This document shows positions 32,982-42,443 of a stretch of 42,443 bases of DNA, in pieces. The notes under the pieces were generated by a model that saw nothing but the letters and a program-made list of their open reading frames with translations, did not search any database and was not told the DNA's origin. Position numbers and translations under genes: made by a program. The stretch spans positions 1 to 42,443 of the forward strand of contig WJIY01000005.1 of assembly GCA_014730005.1 (NCBI GenBank). The letters run 5' to 3'. Origin of the DNA: Candidatus Babelota bacterium (GTDB lineage: Bacteria; Babelota; Babeliae; Babelales; UASB340). The number at the start of each line of letters is the position of its first letter. Within the stretch, counting starts at the first letter, position 1.

Positions 32982-34898
32982 TTATTCAACAGTTACAGAT
33001 TTAGCTAAATTGCGCGGCCTATCAATTGGACGATCTAATTCTTTTGTGATTTGATAAATAAAAAATTGCATAAGCCCCGTCATTGCTAAAGGTCCAAGAA
33101 ATGGATTAACTCTAGAAACTATAAAAGAATAATCCGATAACTCAATAAGCTCCTGTTGACCTTCAAATACAAATGTTACTAAATGTCCATTTCGTGCTTT
33201 TACTTCTTGAGCGTTTGCTACCAATTTTTGATAAATTAAATCATTTAAAGACGAAAAAAGAATTACCGGTGTTTCCTTATCAATTAAAGCTATTGGACCA
33301 TGCTTTAACTCCCCAGCAGGATAGCATTGTGCAAAAATATATGAAATTTCTTTTAACTTTAATGCCGCTTCTAAAGCAAATGGATAACTTATATGACGCC
33401 CAAGAAAAATAAAACGATTATATTTAGAATATTTTTTGGCCAGTGTTTGTTTAATTTCCCATTTATAACTTTCAATTGAAATTTCTAAAACCTCTGCCGC
33501 AAGTAAAAGATCTTCTTCTGCCGCCTTCATAACTTCAATATCTATTAATTTTTTTTCTAAAGCCACACGATTAGCCAACCAAAATAAAACGGATACTTGT
33601 GTAGAAAAAGCTTTAGTTGAAGCAACAGAAATTTCAGGTCCTGCTTGCATGGGTAAAAAACCATTTGCTTCTCGCACTATAGAGCTCGAAGGAACATTTG
33701 TAATAGCTACAGTAAAAACATTACAAGAATTAACAACTCTTAATGCTTCTAAAGTATCTGCAGTTTCACCTGATTGTGTAACAAAAATAGCCAAAGAATT
33801 TTCTTCGGGGAAAAAAGGCATATAACCAAACTCAGATGCCAAATACACATATGTAGGAATTTTGCAAATATTCTCAAAAAAGAATTGTGCTATTCTACAT
33901 GCATGCCATGATGTTCCTGCAGCTATGAGATATATATATTTTAATTCTTTTATTTTTTCAGAAGTTATTCCCAACTGAGACCAAATACTATCTTGATACT
34001 GTATTTTTGCTTCTTGTGTTAAAAAGTTATCAGAAATATGAGTTAAATTATTAAAATTGTTGCTTCCTATAAATTTGCAAAAAGATATTGATCTATCAAT
34101 TGATCTTTTTTGTTCATAAATCTCTTTAAGCATATAATGCTCAAATCCCTGCTTATCAACTTGATCATGCTTAAAATCGATCTCTTGAGGTTTAATAATT
34201 AAAGCCTTGCCTTCAAAATCAAAAAGTTCAATTTGATCTTTTTTTACAATCGCAAAACTTTCTTCAGGCATAAAAATTACTTTATTCGTCTGATCACAAA
34301 AAGCTAACACGTCTGAAGCAATAAACATCTCATCGTCACCAACGCCTATTAATAAAGGAGAACGTTTTCGTATCAAAAGAAGTTGATCGGGATATTGCTC
34401 AAAAAGAAAAACCAAGGCATATGCACCCTTAAGTTGCCTTACTAGATCAACTATTGCTGCTTTCAAAGTTTTATGCGTTTTAATAAGAGATTCTAATAAA
34501 TGAGCTACTACTTCTGTATCTGTAGAAGATTCAAATTCATGGCGAGATTCGATAAGTTTTTTTCTTATTTCTTCATAACTTTCTACAATACCATTATGAA
34601 CAACAGCTATACTTTTATCACAATTAAAATGTGGATGGGTATTAAGCTCATTAACAATACCATGCGTAGCCCAACGGGAATGGCCTATTCCTATGGAACT
34701 CTTTAATTCTAAATCATGTAAAGCTTTTTCAAGTTCTTGTACATGACCCACTTTCTTAAAAAAATTAAATTGTTTATGTTTCTGATCAATACAAACAAAC
34801 CCAGCTGAATCATAACCTCTATATTCAAGTCTTTTTAAGCCATCAATAACATATTTTTTACATTTCCCCTGCCCAACATAACCAACTATTCCACACAT
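32982..34898 (-). CDS. glmS: Glutamine-fructose-6-phosphate aminotransferase (isomerising)
   Basis: GlmS makes glucosamine 6-phosphate, the first step to UDP-GlcNAc for peptidoglycan and lipid A. The N-terminal glutaminase starts MCGIVGYVG with Cys2 as nucleophile, and GLKRLEYRGYDSAG, GIGHSRWATHG and STDTEV follow. The two SIS sugar-binding domains include AAGTSWHAC and VTQSGETADTLEALR. The C-terminus ends DRPRNLAKSVTVE, as in the family. Length of 638 residues is a little above E. coli (609). AAGGA precedes the ATG. It shares a pathway end-point with murA in this window. No glmS ribozyme is apparent in the short 65-nt gap to rpsI. Confidence 0.97.
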   Translation of the reverse strand: MCGIVGYVGQGKCKKYVIDGLKRLEYRGYDSAGFVCIDQKHKQFNFFKKVGHVQELEKALHDLELKSSIGIGHSRWATHGIVNELNTHPHFNCDKSIAVVHNGIVESYEEIRKKLIESRHEFESSTDTEVVAHLLESLIKTHKTLKAAIVDLVRQLKGAYALVFLFEQYPDQLLLIRKRSPLLIGVGDDEMFIASDVLAFCDQTNKVIFMPEESFAIVKKDQIELFDFEGKALIIKPQEIDFKHDQVDKQGFEHYMLKEIYEQKRSIDRSISFCKFIGSNNFNNLTHISDNFLTQEAKIQYQDSIWSQLGITSEKIKELKYIYLIAAGTSWHACRIAQFFFENICKIPTYVYLASEFGYMPFFPEENSLAIFVTQSGETADTLEALRVVNSCNVFTVAITNVPSSSIVREANGFLPMQAGPEISVASTKAFSTQVSVLFWLANRVALEKKLIDIEVMKAAEEDLLLAAEVLEISIESYKWEIKQTLAKKYSKYNRFIFLGRHISYPFALEAALKLKEISYIFAQCYPAGELKHGPIALIDKETPVILFSSLNDLIYQKLVANAQEVKARNGHLVTFVFEGQQELIELSDYSFIVSRVNPFLGPLAMTGLMQFFIYQITKELDRPIDRPRNLAKSVTVE

Positions 34899-34963
34899 TT
34901 AGTTAATCCTTAATTTCTTGAATACAGAAATTACTACTCGGCTTACGGGAATTTTAATCAAAA

Positions 34964-35374
34964 TTAACGTTTTACGAATTGGAATTTGCGTCTAGCACCC
35001 TTTTGACCATATTTTTTACGTTCTTTGACTCTTGAATCAACTGTTAAAAGTCCATGCTTACGCAAAATTTCTTTAGCTTTAGAATTAGTTTTTAACAAAG
35101 CTCTACTTACACCAAGTCTTACAGCTCCTGCTTGACCAACAGGTCCACCTCCATAAACATTAACATCTACATCAAAATTCTTTTCTATTCCTAAAACTTT
35201 AAATGGTAAAGCAACCATATCTTTTGTTAACTTTGTTGGAAAATATTTTTTATATTCTTCACCATTAATTGAAATTTTTCCACTGCCCTTTTTAAGCCAA
35301 ACTCTTGCCACCGCAGACTTTCTACGACCTACACCATGAATATTTTTTGCTGCAGATTCATCTCTTTTTTCCAT
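34964..35374 (-). CDS. rpsI: 30S ribosomal protein S9
   Basis: S9 contacts the P-site tRNA through its C-terminal tail. Conserved blocks are HGVGRRKSAVARVWL, VNVYGGGPVGQAGAVRLGVSRALL, and the end KKYGQKGARRKFQFVKR. The ATG at 35374 has GAGG just upstream; a GTG at 35383 would add three residues. Product 136 residues. The usual partner rplM is not upstream; a tRNA-Thr is found there instead. Confidence 0.95.
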   Translation of the reverse strand: MEKRDESAAKNIHGVGRRKSAVARVWLKKGSGKISINGEEYKKYFPTKLTKDMVALPFKVLGIEKNFDVDVNVYGGGPVGQAGAVRLGVSRALLKTNSKAKEILRKHGLLTVDSRVKERKKYGQKGARRKFQFVKR

Positions 35375-35498
35375 AATCCTCACATGTGCTATAAATATAG
35401 TTCTAATAAATAATAATAATCCTTCGCTTAAAGCTCTAGACTATAATAAACCTGAATAAATACTACATAAATAATGCTTTTTTGTCAAAAATAAGCCC

Positions 35499-35573
<75 letters not shown>

Positions 35574-35583
35574 ATTTTTAATA

Positions 35584-35934
35584 TTATTTTTGTTCCTCAA
35601 TGGCTTCCTGACATACAATACATCTAGCAGCATATGGAAAAGTTTCCAATCTGACATTGGAAATAGGTTCACCACAATCAATACAAATTCCATATTCACC
35701 TTTTGATATGCGATTTAAAGCATCATCAATCAAATTGAGTTCATCTATTTCTGTCTGTTCAAGAGACGTTTTCAATCTCTCCATATAAAGCGAAAGAGCT
35801 TCATCACCACTGTCTCTAACCTGATCATCTGAAACTTTTTCACTGGATAAATCAGAAAGCTCTTGCAACATTTCCTGCCGTCTCTTTAATAATCGTTTTT
35901 TTATTTTTTCTATAAATTCTGCTCTATGCTTCAC
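35584..35934 (-). CDS. DksA/TraR-family zinc-finger transcription factor
   Basis: Members bind the RNA polymerase secondary channel and, with ppGpp, tune rRNA promoters. The 116-residue product has a coiled-coil first half with the tip motif D41-x-x-D44-x-A46, the residues needed for activity in E. coli DksA. The zinc finger is C84/C87 and C105/C108 (CIDCGEPI, ARCIVCQ). It is shorter than E. coli DksA (151) and may be a general DksA or a TraR/YbiI-like relative. The ATG overlaps the tadA stop by 4 nt (ATGA), so they are coupled. Confidence 0.85.
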   Translation of the reverse strand: MKHRAEFIEKIKKRLLKRRQEMLQELSDLSSEKVSDDQVRDSGDEALSLYMERLKTSLEQTEIDELNLIDDALNRISKGEYGICIDCGEPISNVRLETFPYAARCIVCQEAIEEQK

Positions 35935-36407
35935 TTGCTCACCTTTCTCTTTTTATTCCTAAGTATTTTAAAGAATTGCTGAAGAATATCAATACACTCT
36001 TGTTCTTTAAAGTAACCTTTAATTAAAAGCTTTTTATCCACGAGTTTCAAAAAGCCCTTTTTTTTGTACCCAAAACCAAAAAGATCCGATCTCGCTCCAA
36101 AAATTAATCCTTTAATTCTACTAAGTTTTATTAACCCATAACACATTAAACAGGGCTCTAGGGTTACATATAACCAACAATTATCTAACCTCCAATCTCC
36201 TACTACTTTACAAGCTTTTGTAATAGCAATAACTTCAGCATGAGCTGTCTGGCATTTCTTTGATTCAATTTTGTTATAGCCCCGTCCAATAATGTTACCG
36301 CTAGAAGTTACTATAATAGCACCTACAGGGACTTCGTTTCTTTTTAAGGCTAACTTAGCTTGACTTAGAGCTTTTTGCATAAAAAAATTATGTTTATCAT
36401 CTTTCAT
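35931..36407 (-). CDS. tadA: tRNA-specific adenosine deaminase
   Basis: TadA converts A34 to inosine in tRNA-Arg(ACG). The zinc and catalytic motif H56-A-E58 and the P85-C86-LM-C89 motif are present, with VPVGAII near the N-terminus and GRGYNKIE. The start at 36407 gives 158 residues, the usual size, and GGAG lies upstream. Longer starts at 36440 or 36536 add hydrophobic residues unlike the family. It is the first gene of the tadA-dksA unit and is divergent from gyrB. Confidence 0.9.
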   Translation of the reverse strand: MKDDKHNFFMQKALSQAKLALKRNEVPVGAIIVTSSGNIIGRGYNKIESKKCQTAHAEVIAITKACKVVGDWRLDNCWLYVTLEPCLMCYGLIKLSRIKGLIFGARSDLFGFGYKKKGFLKLVDKKLLIKGYFKEQECIDILQQFFKILRNKKRKVSK

Positions 36408-36573
36408 AAAATACTTACTCTCCGTTTCTTGAATTTTCATACCAAAAATATTTAAAATACTGTCAAGCTTAAGTCGTTTTAGTTTTAAAAAATACTTATT
36501 AGTATATAATAATAAATATAGAATAATACCTGTCATAAAGATAGTAAAACAACAAAAAACCTAAACCTATTAA

Positions 36574-39081
<2,508 letters not shown>

Positions 39082-39090
39082 AATTAAATC

Positions 39091-39135
39091 TTGTTAAAAA
39101 GAACGACATTTAAAAAATGTCGTTCTTTTTAACAA
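39091..39135 (+). terminator. Strong intrinsic terminator after gyrB
   Basis: A 21-bp stem with a three-A loop starts 9 nt after the gyrB stop. The right arm contains GTCGTTCTTTTT, giving the T-run. It is nearly symmetric, so it could also act on the other strand. rarA begins 12 nt after it. Confidence 0.85.
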
Positions 39136-39147
39136 TTCAAGATAATA

Positions 39148-40476
39148 ATGCAACAACAAACTTTATTTTCAAAAACACATATTCCACCGTTAGCAGAAAA
39201 AATAAGGCCCAAAACTTTAGATGAAGTTGTAGGTCAAGAACATCTAGTTGGAAAAAATAAACTTTTTAGAAAATCAATTGAAAATGATACTTTTTCAAGC
39301 TGCATATTTTGGGGTCCACCAGGAAGTGGAAAAACAACTTTAGCAAATGTCATCGCACATATAACAAAACGACCTTTTGTTCAATTCAATGCAGCATTTA
39401 ATGGAATAAAGGAAATCAAACAAATAATAGAGCAAGCAAAAAAAAGAATTGAAAATGGAGCAAACAATACAATTTTATTTGTCGATGAAATTCATCGTTT
39501 TAATAAAGCACAACAAGATGCATTTCTACAACCAATTGAACGTGGTATAATTTTACTAATTGGTGCTACAACTGAAAATCCTTCTTTTGAAATTACCTGC
39601 GCTCTTTTAAGTAGATGCAGTGTGCATGTTTTAAAACCTTTACAAGACATTCATATTGAACAAATTATTCAAAAAGTTTTAAATGAAAATTTGGCGGATA
39701 AAAAAAATGTTTTCTTGCAAGATAACGCACAAAAACTACTTGTAAATTATGCAAACGGTGATGCACGAATCGCATTAAACGTTTTAGAAATTGCAATAAA
39801 AACTACTTCGCCTAATAAAATTGGCAATATTATTATAAACAAACAAATTATAAAAGAAGTTATGAGTTCGCGCCGAGTAGCATATGATAAAAAAGGTGAA
39901 GAATACTACAATTTAATTTCAGCATTACATAAATCAATGCGAGGCTCAGATCCACATGCAAGTTTATATTGGCTAGCAAGAATGATTCAAGGTGGTGCTG
40001 ATCCTTTGTATATTGCACGCCGCTTGGTTCGTTTTGCATCAGAAGACGTTGGGCTTGCTGATCCCAGTGCACTTACACAAGCAATTGCAGCAAAAGAAGC
40101 AGTAAATTTTTTAGGATTTCCTGAAGGCGATACGGCATTAGCTCAATGCGTTATTTATCTTGCAACTGCACCTAAATCTAATAAGATATATTTGGCAATC
40201 AATAAAGCAAAATCTGATGTTAACGAAAAAACTAATGAACCAGTTCCTCTGCGTATTCGAAATGCACCAACAAAATTAATGAAAGATATTGGATATTCAA
40301 AAGGATATCAATACGAACATAAATTAAAAAATTCTTTTTCAGGACAAAGTTTTTTACCTGAATCTTTAAAAAATCAAGAATATTATTCTCCAGGCGAATA
40401 TGGCTTTGAAAAAGAAATAAAAAAACGAATGGAATTTTGGAAAAAGTTAAAGCTCAAGATGAATAAAAATACTTAA
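39148..40476 (+). CDS. rarA: Replication-associated recombination protein A
   Basis: RarA (MgsA) is an AAA+ ATPase related to clamp loaders that acts at stalled forks. It starts with LAEKIRPKTLDEVVGQEHLVG, the family N-terminus. Walker A GPPGSGKTT is at 56-64 and Walker B VDEIHRF at 112-118. The sensor 1 region reads GATTENPSFE. The C-terminal part holds the RarA tetramerisation block (SALHKSMRGSDPHASLYWLARM, ASEDVGLADP). 442 residues is typical. There is no clear Shine-Dalgarno; the region before the start is the gyrB terminator, so it needs its own promoter or read-through. Confidence 0.95.
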   Translation: MQQQTLFSKTHIPPLAEKIRPKTLDEVVGQEHLVGKNKLFRKSIENDTFSSCIFWGPPGSGKTTLANVIAHITKRPFVQFNAAFNGIKEIKQIIEQAKKRIENGANNTILFVDEIHRFNKAQQDAFLQPIERGIILLIGATTENPSFEITCALLSRCSVHVLKPLQDIHIEQIIQKVLNENLADKKNVFLQDNAQKLLVNYANGDARIALNVLEIAIKTTSPNKIGNIIINKQIIKEVMSSRRVAYDKKGEEYYNLISALHKSMRGSDPHASLYWLARMIQGGADPLYIARRLVRFASEDVGLADPSALTQAIAAKEAVNFLGFPEGDTALAQCVIYLATAPKSNKIYLAINKAKSDVNEKTNEPVPLRIRNAPTKLMKDIGYSKGYQYEHKLKNSFSGQSFLPESLKNQEYYSPGEYGFEKEIKKRMEFWKKLKLKMNKNT

Positions 40477-40492
40477 ACTTTTATTCATCTTG
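40455..40492 (+). terminator. Hairpin terminator overlapping the rarA 3' end
   Basis: CAAGATGAATAAAA (40455-40468) pairs with its exact complement at 40479-40492, a 14-bp stem with a 10-nt loop that includes the rarA stop codon. The tail after it is not T-rich, so efficiency is uncertain. Confidence 0.5.
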
Positions 40493-40663
40493 TACAATGA
40501 CATAATCGATTAATTTTCAAAATCGTCCTAGCTGAATTGTTGCTAATTAAAAATAACTTTAAATCACCATAAAATCTAATTGAATTGGCAAAAATTGACT
40601 TTTTGGTACTATAAAAGCGGGGTTAATTTAATATGTTTGAAATAATAAATAAATGGAGCTTTA

Positions 40664-41347
40664 ATGAAAAAAATTTTTATAATCTTAATGTTAATCTCTT
40701 CTTTTTATCTAAATGCAATGCCATCAAATGATAATCCATCAAACAAAATCTCAATACCAAATAATTGGGAAGAAATTTTATTGCAAGATCTACAAAATAA
40801 CCCTACATCCATAAATCAAAATTCAAATAATTTAGAAAAAATAACTTCTTCTCTTTCTAACATTCCAGATAAAATATCTATTCTTGCAGATAAAGTTAAT
40901 AAAACTTTCAATTTTGTTGCCGATCATATTGACACACTCTTGACCAAAAGAGGTGCCATTAAAACATTATTAATCTTAGGTCCGCTTTTTACATTATATT
41001 GTCATTTCTTTTCTGCCGAACCGGTTATGGAATTAATAAAAAAAATTGTTAGTTCTTCTTCCTATGGAGCGTCAAAAATAGCATCTTATGCAGCTGAAGG
41101 ATTTAATGAAAATCAAAAAGACATAAATACTGCGATCAGTAAAATTTCAGATGAATACGGTATGCTTGAAGGAAGACAAAATGTTATGACTGAGATAGGA
41201 AAATTGAATGGTTTATTTCAATCTATTTGGGACTACCCATTTTCAACAATGGCTTTAATTTCTAGCAAAGGAATAAACATGGCTGCAACATTAGGTGTTC
41301 CATTTGCATCCGGTGTATTATTTAATAAATTTATGAAAATTAAATAA
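40664..41347 (+). CDS. Hypothetical secreted or membrane protein
   Basis: No recognised family. The 227-residue product has a signal peptide (MKKIFIILMLISSFYLNAMPS, cleavage likely after LNA). A polar part with possible coiled-coil character (NLEKITSSLSNIPDKISILADKVN) follows. A hydrophobic segment lies at about 105-123 (TLLILGPLFTLYCHFFSA), and a second, weaker one at the C-terminus (AATLGVPFASGVLFNKF). GGAG stands 5 nt before the ATG. A weak promoter pair, TTGGCA (40585) and TATAAA (40610), lies upstream with 19-nt spacing. It resembles in plan the unknowns at 31349 and 32215. Confidence 0.62.
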   Translation: MKKIFIILMLISSFYLNAMPSNDNPSNKISIPNNWEEILLQDLQNNPTSINQNSNNLEKITSSLSNIPDKISILADKVNKTFNFVADHIDTLLTKRGAIKTLLILGPLFTLYCHFFSAEPVMELIKKIVSSSSYGASKIASYAAEGFNENQKDINTAISKISDEYGMLEGRQNVMTEIGKLNGLFQSIWDYPFSTMALISSKGINMAATLGVPFASGVLFNKFMKIK

Positions 41348-41447
41348 TTAAAAATTTAATTCTAATTTTTTCCTTGCCTTCGATAGTAGAATTAATATAG
41401 TTATAATTTATTAATTGTCCCAACTTAATACAAAGGAAATAATATCT

Positions 41448-42209
41448 ATGAAATCTGTAACCAAAAATCTAATTTGGTTTATTTTTTTGCTCTGCACAAT
41501 AAATAAAACCTCTTCTTATAACAATGATGACTTATTACAAATACAATATTACGGATATAAGATAGCACCTATGATAGATTTATGTTTTGCACCTTTAAAT
41601 AATGAAAATTTAAATGGAACAGATTTCGGAGCAGCTTGGTTAATAAATGCGACTTTTGAAAATTCTAGTCTAAAAAAAGCAGACCTGCGTAAGGTATATG
41701 CTCCAGGAGCTAATTTCATCAACACTAATTTAGAAAGGTCAGACATATCAGGAGGTATTTTTTATAGAGCATCATTTCATGGTGCAAATTTAAAAGATAC
41801 AAAGGTTAAAGGAGCTAATTTTCAATTTGCACGAGGTTTAACCAACCAACAAAAGGAATATTTACGTGAATATGGAGCTATCAATGTTCCAGTTGATATT
41901 GAATATGATTTGGAAGATTATCCTAAAGAAGTTTATTATCCTACCCCTGAAGAATTAACCCTCTTTGAAAAAATAAAAAAATACTTCTTCAAAAAATTTC
42001 AACAAAATAATTGTAAAGATCAAGGTACTCAAAAGTTCGATGAAGATTTCGAAGATTATCCTAAAGAAATTGTTGAGATTAAAGATCCATCTTTCATAGA
42101 AAAAATTAAACAATATTTTGTAAAAAAGTATAAATGGTACTTTCAACAAAAAGACCAAGCAATCCAAGTGAATGAAGAAGATTTAGAAACAACACAAAAA
42201 CACCAATAA
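41448..42209 (+). CDS. Secreted pentapeptide-repeat protein
   Basis: The ATG at 41448 with AAGGAAA upstream gives 253 residues and a clean signal peptide (SVTKNLIWFIFLLCTINKTSS). Residues about 45-130 are pentapeptide repeats of the A(D/N)LXX type: ENLNGTDFG, ADLRKV, GANFINTNLERSD, GANLKDTKVKGANF, ending in GLTNQQKEYLREYGA, a common end of such domains. These form a right-handed beta helix. The C-terminal third has a duplicated unit: EDYPKEVYY...FEKIKKYFFKKF and EDYPKEIVE...IEKIKQYFVKKY. A good -10 (TATAAT, 41402-41407) lies upstream without a clear -35. Function unknown; a surface or host-directed role is inference. Confidence 0.75.
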   Translation: MKSVTKNLIWFIFLLCTINKTSSYNNDDLLQIQYYGYKIAPMIDLCFAPLNNENLNGTDFGAAWLINATFENSSLKKADLRKVYAPGANFINTNLERSDISGGIFYRASFHGANLKDTKVKGANFQFARGLTNQQKEYLREYGAINVPVDIEYDLEDYPKEVYYPTPEELTLFEKIKKYFFKKFQQNNCKDQGTQKFDEDFEDYPKEIVEIKDPSFIEKIKQYFVKKYKWYFQQKDQAIQVNEEDLETTQKHQ

Positions 42210-42353
42210 ATAAATTAACCAAGAAGCTCAAATACAAGAATCTTTTATATTTTTATTTTTTTGTAATTTTATAATTTTAGAATAAATATTTAAAGATTTT
42301 TCACAGGACTTTGCCCAAAGTAAAAAAAGTTTAGATTTCTATTAACAAAAAAA

Positions 42354-42411
42354 GCCATCTGAGCGATCCTATTTAAAAACAAAAACATTAAAAAAGGAGA
42401 ACTCAGATGGC
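42354..42411 (+). promoter_or_regulatory. Inverted repeat that buries the start codon of the last gene
   Basis: GCCATCTGAG (42354-42363) is the exact complement of CTCAGATGGC (42402-42411). In a transcript the 10-bp stem would contain the ATG at 42407, while the ribosome site AAGGAG sits in the loop. This could restrict translation from read-through transcripts, as known for some insertion sequences. The 42210-42353 stretch before it is AT-rich with no gene. Confidence 0.55.
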
Positions 42412-42443
42412 CAACATATTTCAATTAGAACTAATTACAAAAC
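42407..42443 (+). CDS. Start of an unidentified gene, cut by the window edge
   Basis: AAGGAG (42394-42399) lies 7 nt before an ATG that opens the frame MANIFQLELITK, still open at the last base. Only 12 full codons are visible, too few to assign a family. The hairpin over its start hints at a transposase, but that is a guess. Confidence 0.5.
   Translation, partial: MANIFQLELITK

Noticed and set aside
34899-34963. glmS ribozyme or riboswitch upstream of glmS
   Set aside because: The gap to rpsI is only 65 nt and shows no ribozyme core.

Overview
The window is a strongly AT-rich bacterial chromosome segment with short intergenic gaps, dense operons, ankyrin-type repeats and several short secreted proteins of no recognisable family. 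Lipopolysaccharide and outer-membrane genes (kdsB, an LptE-like lipoprotein) and murA indicate a diderm envelope. Low GC, ankyrin repeats and secreted unknowns suggest a host-associated lineage with a reduced genome, for example Candidatus Dependentiae (TM6/Babelia-like). That placement is inference from content; no marker phylogeny was run.

Layout. 1-804 is the 3' part of an ankyrin-repeat gene with an exact 96-nt repeat period. 989-4326 carries zwf, a short-type gnd and prmC. 4327-5112 is a graveyard: a decayed copy of the prmC 3' half, an ATTGT microsatellite and a decayed ankyrin fragment. 5113-6746 holds a small membrane-anchored protein, rubredoxin and SppA. From 24753 down to 6753 everything is on the minus strand. 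In transcription order it reads: tRNA-Tyr, tRNA-Gly, two tRNA-Thr, rpmG, tRNA-Trp, secE, nusG, rplK, rplA, rplJ, rplL, rpoB, rpoC, tRNA-Val, rpsO, pnp, a 0.5-kb gap, rph, an lptE-like gene, a holA-like gene and a fis-like gene. This is the classical transcription/translation cluster without tuf. tsaE and a YacP-type NYN gene follow on the minus strand. Next come atpG (+), murA (-), kdsB, tdk and radA (+), two secreted unknowns (+), then glmS, rpsI, tRNA-Thr, a dksA-like gene and tadA (-). The right end has gyrB, rarA, a secreted unknown, a pentapeptide-repeat protein and the start of a further gene (+).

Most genes are core information processing: RNA polymerase, ribosomal proteins, RNA decay by PNPase and RNase PH, tRNA modification by TsaE and TadA, and DNA topology and repair by GyrB, RadA and RarA. 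The most unusual signal is inside rpoB. The beta subunit carries an extra block of about 60 residues near its N-terminus with four closely spaced cysteine pairs, which looks like a double zinc ribbon at a place where E. coli beta has only about seven residues. Other points worth checking are the prmC/ankyrin debris, a 54-bp perfect palindrome, a structured-looking gap between pnp and rph, and a hairpin that buries the start codon of the last, truncated gene. All seven tRNAs in the window have the 3' CCA encoded.
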